A stretch of DNA of 19,654 bases, from NCBI GenBank assembly GCA_015229045.1, contig JADGCJ010000009.1:30446-50099 (forward strand). Reading direction: 5' to 3'. Origin of the DNA: Magnetococcales bacterium (lineage in GTDB: Bacteria > Pseudomonadota > Magnetococcia > Magnetococcales > DC0425bin3). The notes under the pieces were generated by a model, which saw only the letters and a program-made list of their open reading frames with translations, was not told the origin of the DNA and did no database searches. Position numbers and translations under genes: made by a program. This document shows positions 1-9,368 of the stretch, in pieces; positions within the stretch are counted from its first letter, which is position 1; each line of letters opens with the position of its first letter.

Positions 1-189
1 GGACGCCAGGAAGAAAAAGCCAGTCTCTTGCTGCGTATCCTGCACCGGCATTTTCCCAACCTGCCAGTCTGGGTCGAGCCGAGGGTTCGCGCTGCCGACC
101 TGGAAACCCTGGACGTGTGGATAGATCGGGCACTGGATGGTGGTGGTTCGTTGCAAGAGGTTCTCGGTGACGAGGAAAGAACGGGTTGA
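1..189 (+). CDS. C-terminal fragment of an Rpn/PD-(D/E)XK family (putative transposase) protein
   Basis: Frame 1 is open from the window edge to TGA at 187-189, giving 62 residues with no start in view. The fragment begins GRQEEKASLLLRILHRHF and continues with LPVWVEPRVRAADLETLDVWIDRAL, then a short acidic end. This layout (a Q/E-rich run, an LLLRxLxRxF helix, then an AADLETLxxW(I/G)xRxL helix) resembles the C-terminal tail of Rpn-type recombination-promoting nucleases and related 'putative transposase' proteins. The nuclease domain would lie upstream of the window and cannot be checked. It converges on the MNT gene. The family call rests only on tail similarity, so it is tentative. Confidence 0.55.
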   Translation, partial: GRQEEKASLLLRILHRHFPNLPVWVEPRVRAADLETLDVWIDRALDGGGSLQEVLGDEERTG

Positions 190-227
190 CGTGTTGACTA
201 TAGACGGAAAATCAAATATTTCCCACC

Positions 228-265
228 TTGATTGACGTCACGAAACAGGTTCCGCTGTCAATCAA
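228..265. repeat. 9-bp inverted repeat between convergent genes
   Basis: TTGATTGAC at 228-236 is the exact reverse complement of GTCAATCAA at 257-265, with 20 bases between. The right arm overlaps the stop codon of the MNT gene. It could end transcription from either side, but no run of T follows the stem, so a terminator role is only possible. Confidence 0.35.
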
Positions 266-588
266 TGAGGCCTGATGATCTGGCCTTCGCGGCGGGCGAT
301 TTCAATGATGGCTGCGGTGTCATCCTCCTGCCATTGCCGAGAGCCCACTGCCATCGGCTCGATGCGCACGTCAGCATCCAGGGTGGCGATCCAGATGCGA
401 TCGACATCTGCGCTGTCCCTGGGAAGGTCGAACAGGGGGGAAACCACCATCACGTCGATGTCGCTCCATGGGGTCTCCTCACCTCGGGCGTAGGAGCCGT
501 AGAGTACGGCAAACTCCACCGGAATGCCCTGTCGGCGCACGATATCCAGATAACGTTGGATGGTTTCTACAACCGCTTGCGCAGCCAT
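262..588 (-). CDS. MNT-type nucleotidyltransferase (antitoxin-like)
   Basis: A 108-residue protein with the minimal nucleotidyltransferase signature GSYARG (residues 31-36) followed by SDIDVMVV, giving the two metal-binding aspartates D43 and D45; E77 in the VRIEP strand is a candidate third carboxylate. Length and motif match the MntA/MNT proteins that pair with HEPN ribonucleases, where the MNT partner neutralises the HEPN toxin by transferring AMP to it. Its start lies inside the end of the upstream HEPN remnant (22-base overlap), the usual arrangement for such pairs. The active site looks intact, although its partner is damaged. A stand-alone nucleotidyltransferase role cannot be excluded. 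Confidence 0.85.
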   Translation of the reverse strand: MAAQAVVETIQRYLDIVRRQGIPVEFAVLYGSYARGEETPWSDIDVMVVSPLFDLPRDSADVDRIWIATLDADVRIEPMAVGSRQWQEDDTAAIIEIARREGQIIRPH

Positions 589-731
589 TCCTGTACCTCC
601 CTGACCTGTTGAAGGATTTCAGGGAAAAACAGACCATGGCGCAGCTTTCCAGCACTGATCATGATCTCGGCAGCATCCAGATCCTCATCAGAGCCGTTCC
701 GCCAGTGGTCCATCTGTTTCTGGATATTCAT
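567..731 (-). pseudogene. HEPN-domain protein remnant (internally deleted toxin partner)
   Basis: A 54-codon ORF starting at ATG 731. Residues 1-36, beginning MNIQKQMDHWRNGSDEDLDA and reaching RHGLFF, match the first HEPN helices (HW...S..DL.AAE......RH.LFF). Residues 37-54, PEILQQVREVQEWLRKRL, look like the last helix of the same family. The expected middle, including the H-L-A-x-E-K-A-L-K helix and the RxxxxH catalytic motif, is missing. Full-length members have roughly 110-140 residues, so about 70 codons appear to have been lost in frame. The rest overlaps and may be co-translated with the MNT gene. It is unlikely to be an active ribonuclease. Confidence 0.65.
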
Positions 732-753
732 AACGCGCTCTTGTAGCCATGGC

Positions 754-770
754 GTGAGGTTGTTCCTCAC
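754..770 (-). terminator. Small hairpin at the end of the diguanylate cyclase gene
   Basis: GTGAGG at 754-759 pairs with CCTCAC at 765-770 around a 5-base loop. It overlaps the stop codon of the REC-GGDEF gene and lies before the HEPN remnant on the same strand. There is no T tract, so it is at best a weak or Rho-dependent end. Confidence 0.25.
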
Positions 771-1699
771 CCAGCCACCTCCTCCTCGACCACTCCGCTC
801 ACCAGCCGGTTGCGCCCCGCCCCCTTGGCCTGATAGAGAAAACCATCGGCGGCCTCGATGAGATGACCCGGAACGCGCAGCCGGGAGGGGGTCATCGTCG
901 CCACGCCAAGACTCAAGGTGACATGCTCCGCCGTCGGCGAGGCCTGGTGGGGAATGCACAAGGAAGCCACCGCCTCCTGCATGCGCCGCGCCGACGCCTG
1001 GGCACCCTCGCTGGCAATCTCCGGCAACAGACAGACAAACTCCTCGCCACCATACCGCGCCACAAGATCCGCCGAGCGGGTCTGCGTCTTGGCCATGGCC
1101 GTGGCAATCTTCTTCAGGCAGCGATCCCCCAGTGTGTGGCCATAATGGTCATTGAACAGCTTGAAATGGTCAATATCGACGAGAACCAGCGAGAGAGGCC
1201 GCATGGCGCGCAGGCAACGTCGCCACTCCCGTTCCAGGGTCTCATCGAAGCGGCGACGATTGGGAACGCCGGTCAAGCCATCCATCATGGCCAGACGTTC
1301 GAGCAGATCGCCGCGTTTTTTCAACTCCAGATGATTGCGCACTCGGGCTTGCAAAATCGGTACGCTGATCGGCTTGGTCAGATAGTCGATCGCCCCGAGG
1401 AGCAACCCGCGCGCCTCGTCGGCCTCCTCGGTCAGGGCGGTGACAAAGATGATCGGAATGTGTCGCGTCCCCTCCTCCGCCTTGAGCCGTCGACATACCT
1501 GGTAGCCATCCATCTCCGGCATCATGACATCGAGCAGGATCAAATCCGGATTTTCCGTCGCGGCAATGATCAGGGCATCCTGGCCATGGGTGGCGAACAA
1601 CACCTCATACTCCTCTCCCAAGGCCTGGTGCAAAAGATCGATGTTGGAAAGGACGTCATCGACGATCAAAATTTTCGGTTGGCTCTCTCCGACGACCAT
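767..1699 (-). CDS. REC-GGDEF response regulator (diguanylate cyclase)
   Basis: A 310-residue protein. Residues 8-125 are a receiver domain with acidic pocket D14/D15, phospho-acceptor D57 (LILLDVMMPEMDG) and K109 (YLTKP). Residues 135-300 are a GGDEF domain: DGLTGVPNRR, the metal-site VDIDHFK, and active site GGEEF at 217-221. An RSAD sequence (208-211) sits exactly five residues before GGEEF, the position of the product-inhibition I-site. It should make c-di-GMP from two GTP when its receiver is phosphorylated, with feedback inhibition (WspR/PleD-like logic, but with one REC). The ATG follows the stop of the upstream hybrid kinase by one base, implying translational coupling and a shared phosphorelay. 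Confidence 0.95.
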   Translation of the reverse strand: MVVGESQPKILIVDDVLSNIDLLHQALGEEYEVLFATHGQDALIIAATENPDLILLDVMMPEMDGYQVCRRLKAEEGTRHIPIIFVTALTEEADEARGLLLGAIDYLTKPISVPILQARVRNHLELKKRGDLLERLAMMDGLTGVPNRRRFDETLEREWRRCLRAMRPLSLVLVDIDHFKLFNDHYGHTLGDRCLKKIATAMAKTQTRSADLVARYGGEEFVCLLPEIASEGAQASARRMQEAVASLCIPHQASPTAEHVTLSLGVATMTPSRLRVPGHLIEAADGFLYQAKGAGRNRLVSGVVEEEVAG

Positions 1700-1700
1700 C

Positions 1701-4700
1701 TCAAGGCACCTCCTGGGAGATAATTAAAACCCTGACCATCTCCCCGACCATCGCCCGGGCCGCCTTGAAATCAAGCCGGGACATCGCCTGACGCAATCGA
1801 CCCAGGGCTTCTGCCGGAAGATGACCGCACAGTCGCTCGATCCTCTCCAAATGATATTTTTTCGCCCGCAAGCTGTTTTTGGCCAATAATTGGTCAAACT
1901 CGCGCAGAGAGTCCATGATCTCCACGAATTGCAGAGGCTCCACCGGGGCGGAAACAGGCTCGGGGAGAGCCTGCAACTCCCCTTTGGCAAACATGGCAAC
2001 CTGGTGGATTCCCTGCAAGACAGTTCCGAGCTGACGTTCAAACTGGGCCAATTGGAGTGTCGCATCATAGGGTTGCTCCTCCAGAGCCTCCTCCAGCGCC
2101 CGGGCAGCCTGGGCGAGCCCGGTGGCCGCCATGTTGCCCGCAACCCCCTTGATGGAGTGGGCCAAACGGTGCGCCTCTCCCACATCCCCTCGTGCCAGGG
2201 CCTGTTCCAGGACGACAGCGGCCTGGCCATGATGTTCGGCAAACCCAAACAGCACGTCACGAAACAACTTCTGATTGCCACCCAGGCGCAGCAGGCCACT
2301 CCGTACATCGATGCCGGGTAGTGAATCCGGCAGCCAGGGGCGCCGCGCCGGAGAGCGCAACCCCGCCTGCGCAGACGACGAAGGGAGATCGTCTCCGGAG
2401 GTCGGCGACGCCTCCCTTTGCGACGTCATGGAGGCAACCGAAGGAGAGATCTCCGATTCAGAGATTACAGATACCTGGGCAGATCCCGGAGCTGCATCGG
2501 TCGCTGCGGAGGAGATGTGCCGCCGCCGGGGTTGCAACCAACGCGCCAGGGTGGTCATGAGGGTCCGCACATCGATGGGCTTGGTGACATAGTCATTCAT
2601 GCCGGCGTTGAGGCACTTTTCCCGATCCCCTTTCAGGGCGTGCGCGGTCATGGCAATGACGGGCAGGTCACCGAAACGGGGATCGCTGCGCAGAACACGG
2701 GTGGCCTGGTAACCATCCATGCCCGGCATCTGGACATCCATGAGGATGGCATCGGGAACCTGGCTCTCCAGAAAGCGGATGGCGGCATCCCCATCAGCGA
2801 CCTGGAACACCTCCATGCCTCCATTGTGTAAAATCTCCCCCGCCACCTGACGATTGAGAAGGTTATCCTCGACCAACAAAATGCGCGCTCCCTGCAAGAT
2901 CGCCAACACCTCCGGCGCGATACGCACCCCATCGCGCTCGACCCGACCGGGCGGCTGCCCGTGACACACCTGCATGATGGTATCGAAAAGCAGGGATTGG
3001 GTCACGGGTTTGGTCAGAAAGGCCTTGACATGGGCCTCTTCGGCCTGGCGTCGCACCTCTTCGCGGCCAAAGGCGGTCAACATCACCAGGCCGGGTTTTC
3101 TTCCAGGCAACTTTTGCACCCGGCGTGCTGTTTCGATGCCATCCAGGCCGGGCATTTTCCAATCCAGCAGCATCAGGGGGAAATTGTCATCCTGGCGCAA
3201 CAGCTCCAGGGCAGCCTCCCCCGACTGGACCAGGACCGGCGCAAACGAGAAGGAGCGCAGGGTTTCATCGAGGATTTGCAGAGAGGTCCGGCTGTCGTCG
3301 ACCACCAGGATGCGCATGCCGCGCAGGTCGGAGGCGGGTTGAAAATCCCTCTCCCGATCGGCAGGTTGCCGCCGGAAACGGGCCGTGAAGCGGAACGTAC
3401 TCCCCCGCTCCGGTTCGCTTGCCACACTCATTTCACCCTGCATCATCGCGACGAGGCGCTTGCTGATGCTCAAGCCCAGCCCGGTGCCGCCATACCGTCG
3501 GGTCGTGGAGCCATCGGCCTGGGTGAAAGAGTCAAACAGACCGGCAATCTTGTCCGCCCGAATGCCGATGCCGGTATCGCTCACCGAAAAGGCCAGTTGC
3601 ACCTCCTCCTGCTGCTGTTCCGCTCCCATGGTCAGCACCGTGACCCGCACCACCACCTCCCCCTGCGCGGTAAATTTGATGGCGTTGTTGACCAGGTTGG
3701 TCAAAACCTGACCCAGGCGCAGGGGATCCCCCACCAGGGCATTGGGCGTTCCCGGCGCCACCGAACAGACAAACTCCAGCCCTTTTTCCGCTGCCGGAGC
3801 CGAGAACAACGCCGAAAAATTTTGCATCACCTCGTGAAGCTGAAACTCCACCATCTCCATTTCGAGGCGCCCGGCTTCAATCTTGGAAAAGTCGAGAATG
3901 TCGTTGATCACTCCGAGCAGGGAATGCCCGGCCGTACGAATTTTTTCCAGATAGTCGCGCAGTTTTTCCGGAGGTTGCATCTGGATGGCCAGGGCGGTCA
4001 TGCCAAGGATGGCATTCATGGGTGTGCGAATTTCGTGGCTCATGTTGGCCAAAAATTCGCTTTTGGCCCGATTGGCAGCCTCGGCGGCCTGCCGGGCCTG
4101 GGTGATGACCCGTTCGGCCTGTTTGCGTTCGGTGACATCTTGCAGGGTGCCAAACACCTTCAAGGTGCGTTCCCCGTTGCGGTGGGTGCGTCCCAGAACC
4201 CGCACCCAGATGCGATCCCCGCGTCCGGTGATCAGCTCCGTTTCCCGATCAAACGGCAGACCAGCCTCCCGCGCCCGCAACAAATCCCGCCGCAGATGAA
4301 CCGCCTCATCCCCCTGGAACATGGCGAGAAAAGCCTCGGGATCGGTGCAACTCTCCGGTTCGATGCGACAGATGCGGCAGACTTCGCGGGTCATGGCCAG
4401 GGTGTCGCGCACGGCGTCGAGTTCCCAACCCCCGATGCGCCCCAGCCTTTGGGTCTCGTTGAGGAGGATTTCGTTCTCCTGCATGCGTTCGAGGGCCTGA
4501 GCCAGCTCGCTGGTGCGGTTGCGCACCTCTCCCTCCAGCGTCTCGGCCAGATGGCGCAACGCCTGTCGCGAATGCAACACATGGTGCAGCATGAGGCGAA
4601 AAGAGCGCGTCAACACACCGATCTCATCAGCCGCAACGACCTCTGGCAGGGTCACCGTTTCATCCCCGCGGGCGATCCGATCGGCAGCCCGCGTCAACTC

Positions 4701-5744
4701 CAGGATAGGCCGAATCAGGAGACTCACCGCCAAGGCCAAGGCAAAACTCAGAATGACGACAATAGCCGTTACCGCCAACAGCAATTGGCCACCCAACTGA
4801 TTCGTGGACAACCGCTGCTCGCCATTCGAGGCCAACGCTACCAGGAAACAGGCCTGTTCCGGCTCTTCCGGATCCAGACGGAAGAGAGTCGCCAGCAGGG
4901 TTTCACCCCTTTCAGGCAGCTCCCGGATCTCGACCCGTCCATCCGTTGCAGTCAACAGGTTGCGCCAATCCACCTGGAGAAATTCGGCGTACAACCCCGG
5001 CGTTTCGCCTCTCTCTCCGGTGAACAGACGGGAAGCATCGGCATGCAATCGATAGTGGCCATGAACATCCGCTACCCGATAGGAGAGGTTGGGTCGCACG
5101 GCAGACAACAATCCGGTCAGTCGGGCAAAATCCACGACCACCATCAGCAGACCCGTCGGCTCCGCGACAGCGCTGTCTGCCGGAAAGAGAGGCGCCAGAA
5201 CGGTCAGCAGAGTGTGCCTCTTGCCCGCAAGGGGCACATCACCACCCTCCAAGGATCTGGTCGTCATCTCCAGGCGCACCTTGTCACGCTCCCGGGGACG
5301 ACTCCCGAACGGCGTAGTCGCCAACTCATCCACGCCCTTTCCGGGCACCCTCCCGGCAGCCTCCTCCCTTTGCACCTGAAGCACCTTATCGCCGCCATCG
5401 ACGCCCCGCAGCACGGTTGCCGTAAGATACTCTGGCCGCGAAGCAAGAAAATCACCCAAAAGCTTCTTGCCCTGCATGCGCGTATTCTCCTGGTTGTCCA
5501 CGGCGTCTACCAGGCGACCGAGTGCAGGAGTCTCCGCCAGGTGCCCCACCTCCACCCGCAGATGGCGCAATTTCTCCTCCACCGACACCTTTTCCAGTTG
5601 CAAATCGGCCGTCAAATGGCGGGTATTTTGCCGTTGCAAGAGCCGATCGGCGCTCCGATAACTGTACACGGCCATGCCCAGGACGCCGATACCGGCAATC
5701 ACAAAGGCAAGGAAGGCAATCTTGATAGGCAGGGAGTATGTCAC
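1701..5744 (-). CDS. Hybrid sensor histidine kinase (sensor-HAMP-PAS-HisKA-HATPase-REC-REC-Hpt)
   Basis: A 1347-residue inner-membrane kinase. A first membrane helix (about 8-28), a periplasmic sensor of some 290 residues probably of Cache type, and a second helix (about 321-344) precede HAMP (345-395), a coiled coil, PAS (about 425-540) and HisKA with H570 in [14 protein letters not shown]. The ATPase domain has NNAIKF, DTGIGI and [12 protein letters not shown]1 has D861 and K912; REC2 has D1003 and K1055. A Pro/Ser linker (1071-1140) leads to an Hpt domain with H1196 ([10 protein letters not shown]), then about 100 helical residues that may be a degenerate second Hpt. The start is GTG at 5744; an in-frame TGA lies just upstream and the next ATG would cut the first membrane helix. 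No strong ribosome site is seen. The likely partner is the REC-GGDEF protein encoded directly downstream. Confidence 0.95.
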   Translation of the reverse strand: MTYSLPIKIAFLAFVIAGIGVLGMAVYSYRSADRLLQRQNTRHLTADLQLEKVSVEEKLRHLRVEVGHLAETPALGRLVDAVDNQENTRMQGKKLLGDFLASRPEYLTATVLRGVDGGDKVLQVQREEAAGRVPGKGVDELATTPFGSRPRERDKVRLEMTTRSLEGGDVPLAGKRHTLLTVLAPLFPADSAVAEPTGLLMVVVDFARLTGLLSAVRPNLSYRVADVHGHYRLHADASRLFTGERGETPGLYAEFLQVDWRNLLTATDGRVEIRELPERGETLLATLFRLDPEEPEQACFLVALASNGEQRLSTNQLGGQLLLAVTAIVVILSFALALAVSLLIRPILELTRAADRIARGDETVTLPEVVAADEIGVLTRSFRLMLHHVLHSRQALRHLAETLEGEVRNRTSELAQALERMQENEILLNETQRLGRIGGWELDAVRDTLAMTREVCRICRIEPESCTDPEAFLAMFQGDEAVHLRRDLLRAREAGLPFDRETELITGRGDRIWVRVLGRTHRNGERTLKVFGTLQDVTERKQAERVITQARQAAEAANRAKSEFLANMSHEIRTPMNAILGMTALAIQMQPPEKLRDYLEKIRTAGHSLLGVINDILDFSKIEAGRLEMEMVEFQLHEVMQNFSALFSAPAAEKGLEFVCSVAPGTPNALVGDPLRLGQVLTNLVNNAIKFTAQGEVVVRVTVLTMGAEQQQEEVQLAFSVSDTGIGIRADKIAGLFDSFTQADGSTTRRYGGTGLGLSISKRLVAMMQGEMSVASEPERGSTFRFTARFRRQPADRERDFQPASDLRGMRILVVDDSRTSLQILDETLRSFSFAPVLVQSGEAALELLRQDDNFPLMLLDWKMPGLDGIETARRVQKLPGRKPGLVMLTAFGREEVRRQAEEAHVKAFLTKPVTQSLLFDTIMQVCHGQPPGRVERDGVRIAPEVLAILQGARILLVEDNLLNRQVAGEILHNGGMEVFQVADGDAAIRFLESQVPDAILMDVQMPGMDGYQATRVLRSDPRFGDLPVIAMTAHALKGDREKCLNAGMNDYVTKPIDVRTLMTTLARWLQPRRRHISSAATDAAPGSAQVSVISESEISPSVASMTSQREASPTSGDDLPSSSAQAGLRSPARRPWLPDSLPGIDVRSGLLRLGGNQKLFRDVLFGFAEHHGQAAVVLEQALARGDVGEAHRLAHSIKGVAGNMAATGLAQAARALEEALEEQPYDATLQLAQFERQLGTVLQGIHQVAMFAKGELQALPEPVSAPVEPLQFVEIMDSLREFDQLLAKNSLRAKKYHLERIERLCGHLPAEALGRLRQAMSRLDFKAARAMVGEMVRVLIISQEVP

Positions 5745-5905
5745 GTTCGCTCATCACGCAGGAGCCTGTTTGCAAGAAAAATAGGCCATTTCACCGTCCC
5801 TGCAAAGCCCGCACGGCCAAAATCTGCATGACAGAAGCCACAAACTTCACTTTCTCAGGTGACGTGGAGAAAAATTTGTTGTATTGGAAAAACTCATTGT
5901 TTTCT

Positions 5906-5918
5906 CGTGACAGTCACG
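5906..5918. promoter_or_regulatory. Perfect 6+1+6 palindrome in the divergent control region
   Basis: CGTGAC-A-GTCACG lies in the 204-base gap between the divergent hybrid-kinase and response-regulator genes, 30 bases before the TTG start of the latter. GTCACG also occurs at 5740-5745, at the kinase start. Symmetry and position suit a dimeric regulator, but no known operator is recognised and no clear -35/-10 pair was found in the gap. Confidence 0.3.
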
Positions 5919-5948
5919 CCCCATGGTCCCGTTGACGAGGCAAACACA

Positions 5949-6323
5949 TTGGCGCACATCCTGTTGATGGACGATGACCCCGGAATTCTGGCCTACGTTC
6001 GTGAGGCCCTGGAGGGGGAGGGTCACCAGGTGATCTTGGCCTTGAACGGTGCCGAAGGGGTCAAGCAGTTCGAGCGTGCGCCAACGCAGCTTGTCATCAC
6101 CGACATTTTCATGCCGGAAATGGACGGCCTCGGGGCCATCCGTGAAATTCTCCGCTACGCACCTGAGACGCCGATCATTGCCTTCACAGGAGAAGGCAAG
6201 CAGATGGGAATGGACTCCTTCGCCCTCAATGCCGCCCGCAAGTCAGGTGCGGTGGCGGTTCTCGAGAAACCATTCTCCCTCAACGATCTCATGGACGCTG
6301 TCCACAAGGCGCTCCAGACTTGA
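5949..6323 (+). CDS. Single-domain response regulator (CheY-like)
   Basis: A 124-residue stand-alone receiver when started at TTG 5949. It has acidic residues D8-D10 (LLMDDDPG), phospho-acceptor D52 (VITDIFMPEMDG), a T in the IAFTGE strand and the LEKPFS lysine, all the parts of a working receiver. There is no output domain, so it must act on a partner. The TTG start is preferred because a GACGAGG ribosome site ends eight bases before it and the product then begins exactly at the receiver fold; an upstream ATG at 5859 adds about 30 residues with no receiver character. It is followed after 25 bases by the PAS-GGDEF-EAL gene, so the two are probably co-transcribed and may share a signal. Confidence 0.85.
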   Translation: MAHILLMDDDPGILAYVREALEGEGHQVILALNGAEGVKQFERAPTQLVITDIFMPEMDGLGAIREILRYAPETPIIAFTGEGKQMGMDSFALNAARKSGAVAVLEKPFSLNDLMDAVHKALQT

Positions 6324-6348
6324 TCTGACCCGGTGTTTCACGAACCCC

Positions 6349-9303
6349 ATGACTTTCGGCTCTGCAAATCAATCCGAGAAAAGCGCCCCGGGCGACGATG
6401 GAACAGGGGAGAGGTTGTGCGTCCTGGTTGTGGAGGACTCCTATCCCGATTTTCTCCTGCTGGTTCGGGCACTGCGCAAGGAGGGGTTCGATGCCGAGTG
6501 CCAACAGGTGGACTCGGCCCAGGATATGGTTGCGGCCCTGGAGCGACAACCCTGGGATTTGATCATTTCCGATTATCACATACCCGGCTTCAGTGCCCAG
6601 GGCGCCATGCAGGTGTGGCAGGAGCATGGCTCGGCCCAACCCCTTATCGTCGTCTCCGGTGCTCTCAGGGACGAGGATGCCACGGCTCTTTTGCGCGCCG
6701 GTGCCCATGATTTCATCCGCAAGGATTACATGTTGCGCCTGGGACCGGCCGTGCGTCGTGCCCTGCGGGAGGCTCGGGAATCACAGCGTCGTCGTCAGGC
6801 CGAGATCGCTTTGCGCAGCAGCGAAGAGAAATTCCGCTCGCTGACCCAATCGATTCAGGATGCCATACTGGCTGCCAATACCGAAGGCAGGATTGTTGCC
6901 TGGAATACAGGTGCCGCCGACATGTTTGGCTACGCCTGGCCCGAGATTCAAGACCACCCTCTGTCCGAGTTGATCCCACCCCGATACCACGACCAGTTTG
7001 CCACATGGTTTCAACGTGCGGGTCGGGAAGATGTTCCAAGTCTGCCGCGTCACCCCCTGGGGTTTTTCGGCCTGCGCCGCACCGGCGAGGAGTTTCCCCT
7101 GGAAGTCTCCCTGGGTTACTGGCTGGCAGAGGACGGCAACCGCTTCTATTCGGTTGTCCTGCGCGATATCACCCAGCGTCGGCGCACCGAAGCGGCTCTC
7201 CGTGAAAGCCGCGACTGTCTGGCCCACGCCCAACAGGTGGCGCAATTGGGCAGCTGGAGCTGGAATCTCCTGACAGGCCAATGGCACTGCTCGGAGCAGC
7301 TTCTCCGCATCGTCGGTGGTGCGGCCAAGGATCCGTGCAATTTTGAAACTTTCCTGGAGCGCATTCATCCGGAAGACCGGGAGCATGTCCGTCAGGGGGT
7401 GACCAGTGCCATCCGCGAAAACCGCCGTTTTGAGATGGAACATCGTATCGTTCAACCGGGGGGTGGCATACGCGTCGTCCACGCCGTGGGCGACGTGCGC
7501 CGCGACGACGTGGGACGCCCGGTCGTCATGCTGACAGCCGTGCATGACATCACGGAACGTCGCCACACCGAGGAGCAATTGCGTATCGTTACCCGGGTAT
7601 TTGGCAATGCCATGGCCGAAGTGGCCAACCAGCTGCACATCACCGCCAAGGTTTTTGAAACCGCCATCGAGGCCATGGTGGTGACCGACCCGGAGGATGT
7701 CATTCAATCGGTCAACCCGGCCTTTGCCACCATCACCGGCTACACCCCGGAAGAGGCCATAGGTCGTCGCCCGGATATCCTGCGCTCGGATCACCATGGT
7801 CCCGGGTTTTATGAAGAGATCCGCCGTACCCTGGCCGAGAAGGGCTCCTGGGAAGGGGAGATCTGGAATCGGCGCAAGAATGGCGAGGCCTTTCCCAAAA
7901 GATTGAGCATCACCGCCATCCTGGATCGCCACGGACGGGTCAGCCATTACGTCAGAGTCTTCAGCGACCTGACCGACATCAAACGCAGTCAGGAAGAACT
8001 GCGTTATCGCGCCCAACACGACGCCCTGACCGATCTGCCCAACCGGACCCTGTTTACCGATCGCCTGCAACTGGCCCTGCTCCAGGCCAACCAGGCCAAC
8101 AAAAAAGTCGTTCTGGTCAAACTTGACCTGGATATGTTCAAAAACGTCAATGAGAGCCTGGGATATCCCTGCGGTGACTGGCTCTTGCAGGAGGTGGCCA
8201 AGCGTCTGCAATCCGATCTGCGGAGTGTCGATACCTTGAGTCGTTTGGGCAGCGATGAGTTTGGCATCATTCTTCATGACATGGAGGAGTCCCAGGAGAC
8301 CCTGGCCATGGTGCGCAAACTTGTCGATACCCTCTCCATTCGCCCCTTTCTTTATGGTGACCACGAACTCTTTGTCACGGCCAGCCTGGGTATCGCCCTT
8401 TATCCAACCGATGCCGCCGATGCCACAACCCTGATTCAGAATGCCGGCATGGCCCTCAACCGGGCCAAAAAAGGCGGACGCGCCCACTACCAGTTTTACA
8501 CCACCACCATGGGCGAAGAGGCCTCCCGCCGCCTGCAACTGGAGACCCACCTCCACCGGGCCTTGGAAAAAAATGAGTTTGTCCTGCACTATCAACCCAA
8601 ACTGGATCTACGCAGCGGGGTGATCGTCGGGGCGGAGTCCCTGGTGCGCTGGTCGCGTCCCGAGACAGGCCTGGCGGCACCGGGCACCTTCATTCCGCTG
8701 GCCGAAGAGACCGGGATCATCGTTCCTCTCGGGGACTGGATTCTCGAGAGCGCCTGTCGTGCCGGACGCATCTGGCTCGATCGTGGGTATCCCCTCATGC
8801 GTGTTGCCGTCAACCTCTCGGCCCGTCAATTCTGGCACCCGGATTTGATCTCCAAGGTGCGGCGTACCCTGGAGAAAACCAACCTGCCCGCCACCCTCCT
8901 CGAACTGGAGATCACCGAGAGCATGATGATGGGCCATGTGACCCAGGCCATCGAGGCCATGCGCACGCTGGTCGACATGGGCATCCACATCTCCGTGGAC
9001 GATTTTGGCACCGGCTACTCTTCTTTGAGCTATCTCCGAAAATTTCCCATCCATACCTTGAAAATCGACCAATCCTTCGTGCAGGAGATTGCCAAAAACT
9101 CTGGTAATGCGACTATCGTCTCCGCCATCATCTCCATGAGCAAAAAGCTCAATCTGCGTGTCGTCGCCGAGGGCGTGGAGACCGCCGAGCAAGAGCTTTT
9201 TCTGCGTGAACAGGGGTGCGATGAGATCCAGGGCTACCTCTTCAGCGAGCCCGTCTCCGAAGATCTTTTTCTCGACCTGCTGAAAAATCACATCGTCAAA
9301 TAG
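6349..9303 (+). CDS. REC-PAS-PAS-PAS-GGDEF-EAL protein (probable c-di-GMP phosphodiesterase)
   Basis: A 984-residue soluble protein. REC (about 22-140) has E29/D30, D75 (LIISDYHIPG) and K125. Three PAS/PAC sensors follow (about 160-280, 290-405, 433-545), then GGDEF (550-715) and EAL (about 725-980). The GGDEF active site reads GSDEF (634-638), with Ser for the second Gly, so cyclase activity is doubtful and the domain may sense GTP instead. The EAL domain reads ESL (763-765) but keeps the other expected residues: N822 in VAVNLS, E856 in ITES, the pair in DDFGTG (884-889), K905, E941 in AEGVE and Q961. It is therefore probably an active hydrolase of c-di-GMP. ATG 6349 is chosen because the upstream open frame overlaps the response-regulator gene. 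Confidence 0.92.
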   Translation: MTFGSANQSEKSAPGDDGTGERLCVLVVEDSYPDFLLLVRALRKEGFDAECQQVDSAQDMVAALERQPWDLIISDYHIPGFSAQGAMQVWQEHGSAQPLIVVSGALRDEDATALLRAGAHDFIRKDYMLRLGPAVRRALREARESQRRRQAEIALRSSEEKFRSLTQSIQDAILAANTEGRIVAWNTGAADMFGYAWPEIQDHPLSELIPPRYHDQFATWFQRAGREDVPSLPRHPLGFFGLRRTGEEFPLEVSLGYWLAEDGNRFYSVVLRDITQRRRTEAALRESRDCLAHAQQVAQLGSWSWNLLTGQWHCSEQLLRIVGGAAKDPCNFETFLERIHPEDREHVRQGVTSAIRENRRFEMEHRIVQPGGGIRVVHAVGDVRRDDVGRPVVMLTAVHDITERRHTEEQLRIVTRVFGNAMAEVANQLHITAKVFETAIEAMVVTDPEDVIQSVNPAFATITGYTPEEAIGRRPDILRSDHHGPGFYEEIRRTLAEKGSWEGEIWNRRKNGEAFPKRLSITAILDRHGRVSHYVRVFSDLTDIKRSQEELRYRAQHDALTDLPNRTLFTDRLQLALLQANQANKKVVLVKLDLDMFKNVNESLGYPCGDWLLQEVAKRLQSDLRSVDTLSRLGSDEFGIILHDMEESQETLAMVRKLVDTLSIRPFLYGDHELFVTASLGIALYPTDAADATTLIQNAGMALNRAKKGGRAHYQFYTTTMGEEASRRLQLETHLHRALEKNEFVLHYQPKLDLRSGVIVGAESLVRWSRPETGLAAPGTFIPLAEETGIIVPLGDWILESACRAGRIWLDRGYPLMRVAVNLSARQFWHPDLISKVRRTLEKTNLPATLLELEITESMMMGHVTQAIEAMRTLVDMGIHISVDDFGTGYSSLSYLRKFPIHTLKIDQSFVQEIAKNSGNATIVSAIISMSKKLNLRVVAEGVETAEQELFLREQGCDEIQGYLFSEPVSEDLFLDLLKNHIVK

Positions 9304-9368
9304 GGGTCATCAAGCCGCGTCCACTTTGGGACACGTCGTTTTTCTTGTTCGGAAAAAAGTGTTGGTAT

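Noticed and set aside
232..746. Plus-strand ORFs over the MNT/HEPN region
   Set aside because: They are antisense to a well-supported nucleotidyltransferase motif and have no recognisable content.
2961..5831. A 956-codon open frame on the plus strand, antisense to the hybrid kinase
   Set aside because: It is the mirror of a clearly conserved kinase gene in GC-rich DNA, has no recognisable domains and is rich in His/Gln/Arg as expected for a reverse shadow. The same applies to long antisense frames over the GGDEF-EAL, serC and acs genes (6781-8595, 10689-11984, 12784-14139).
6049..6348. Upstream extension of the GGDEF-EAL frame to 6049
   Set aside because: It overlaps the conserved response-regulator gene in another frame and encodes a Ser/Arg-rich stretch without domains. 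The ATG at 6349 gives a clean REC start.
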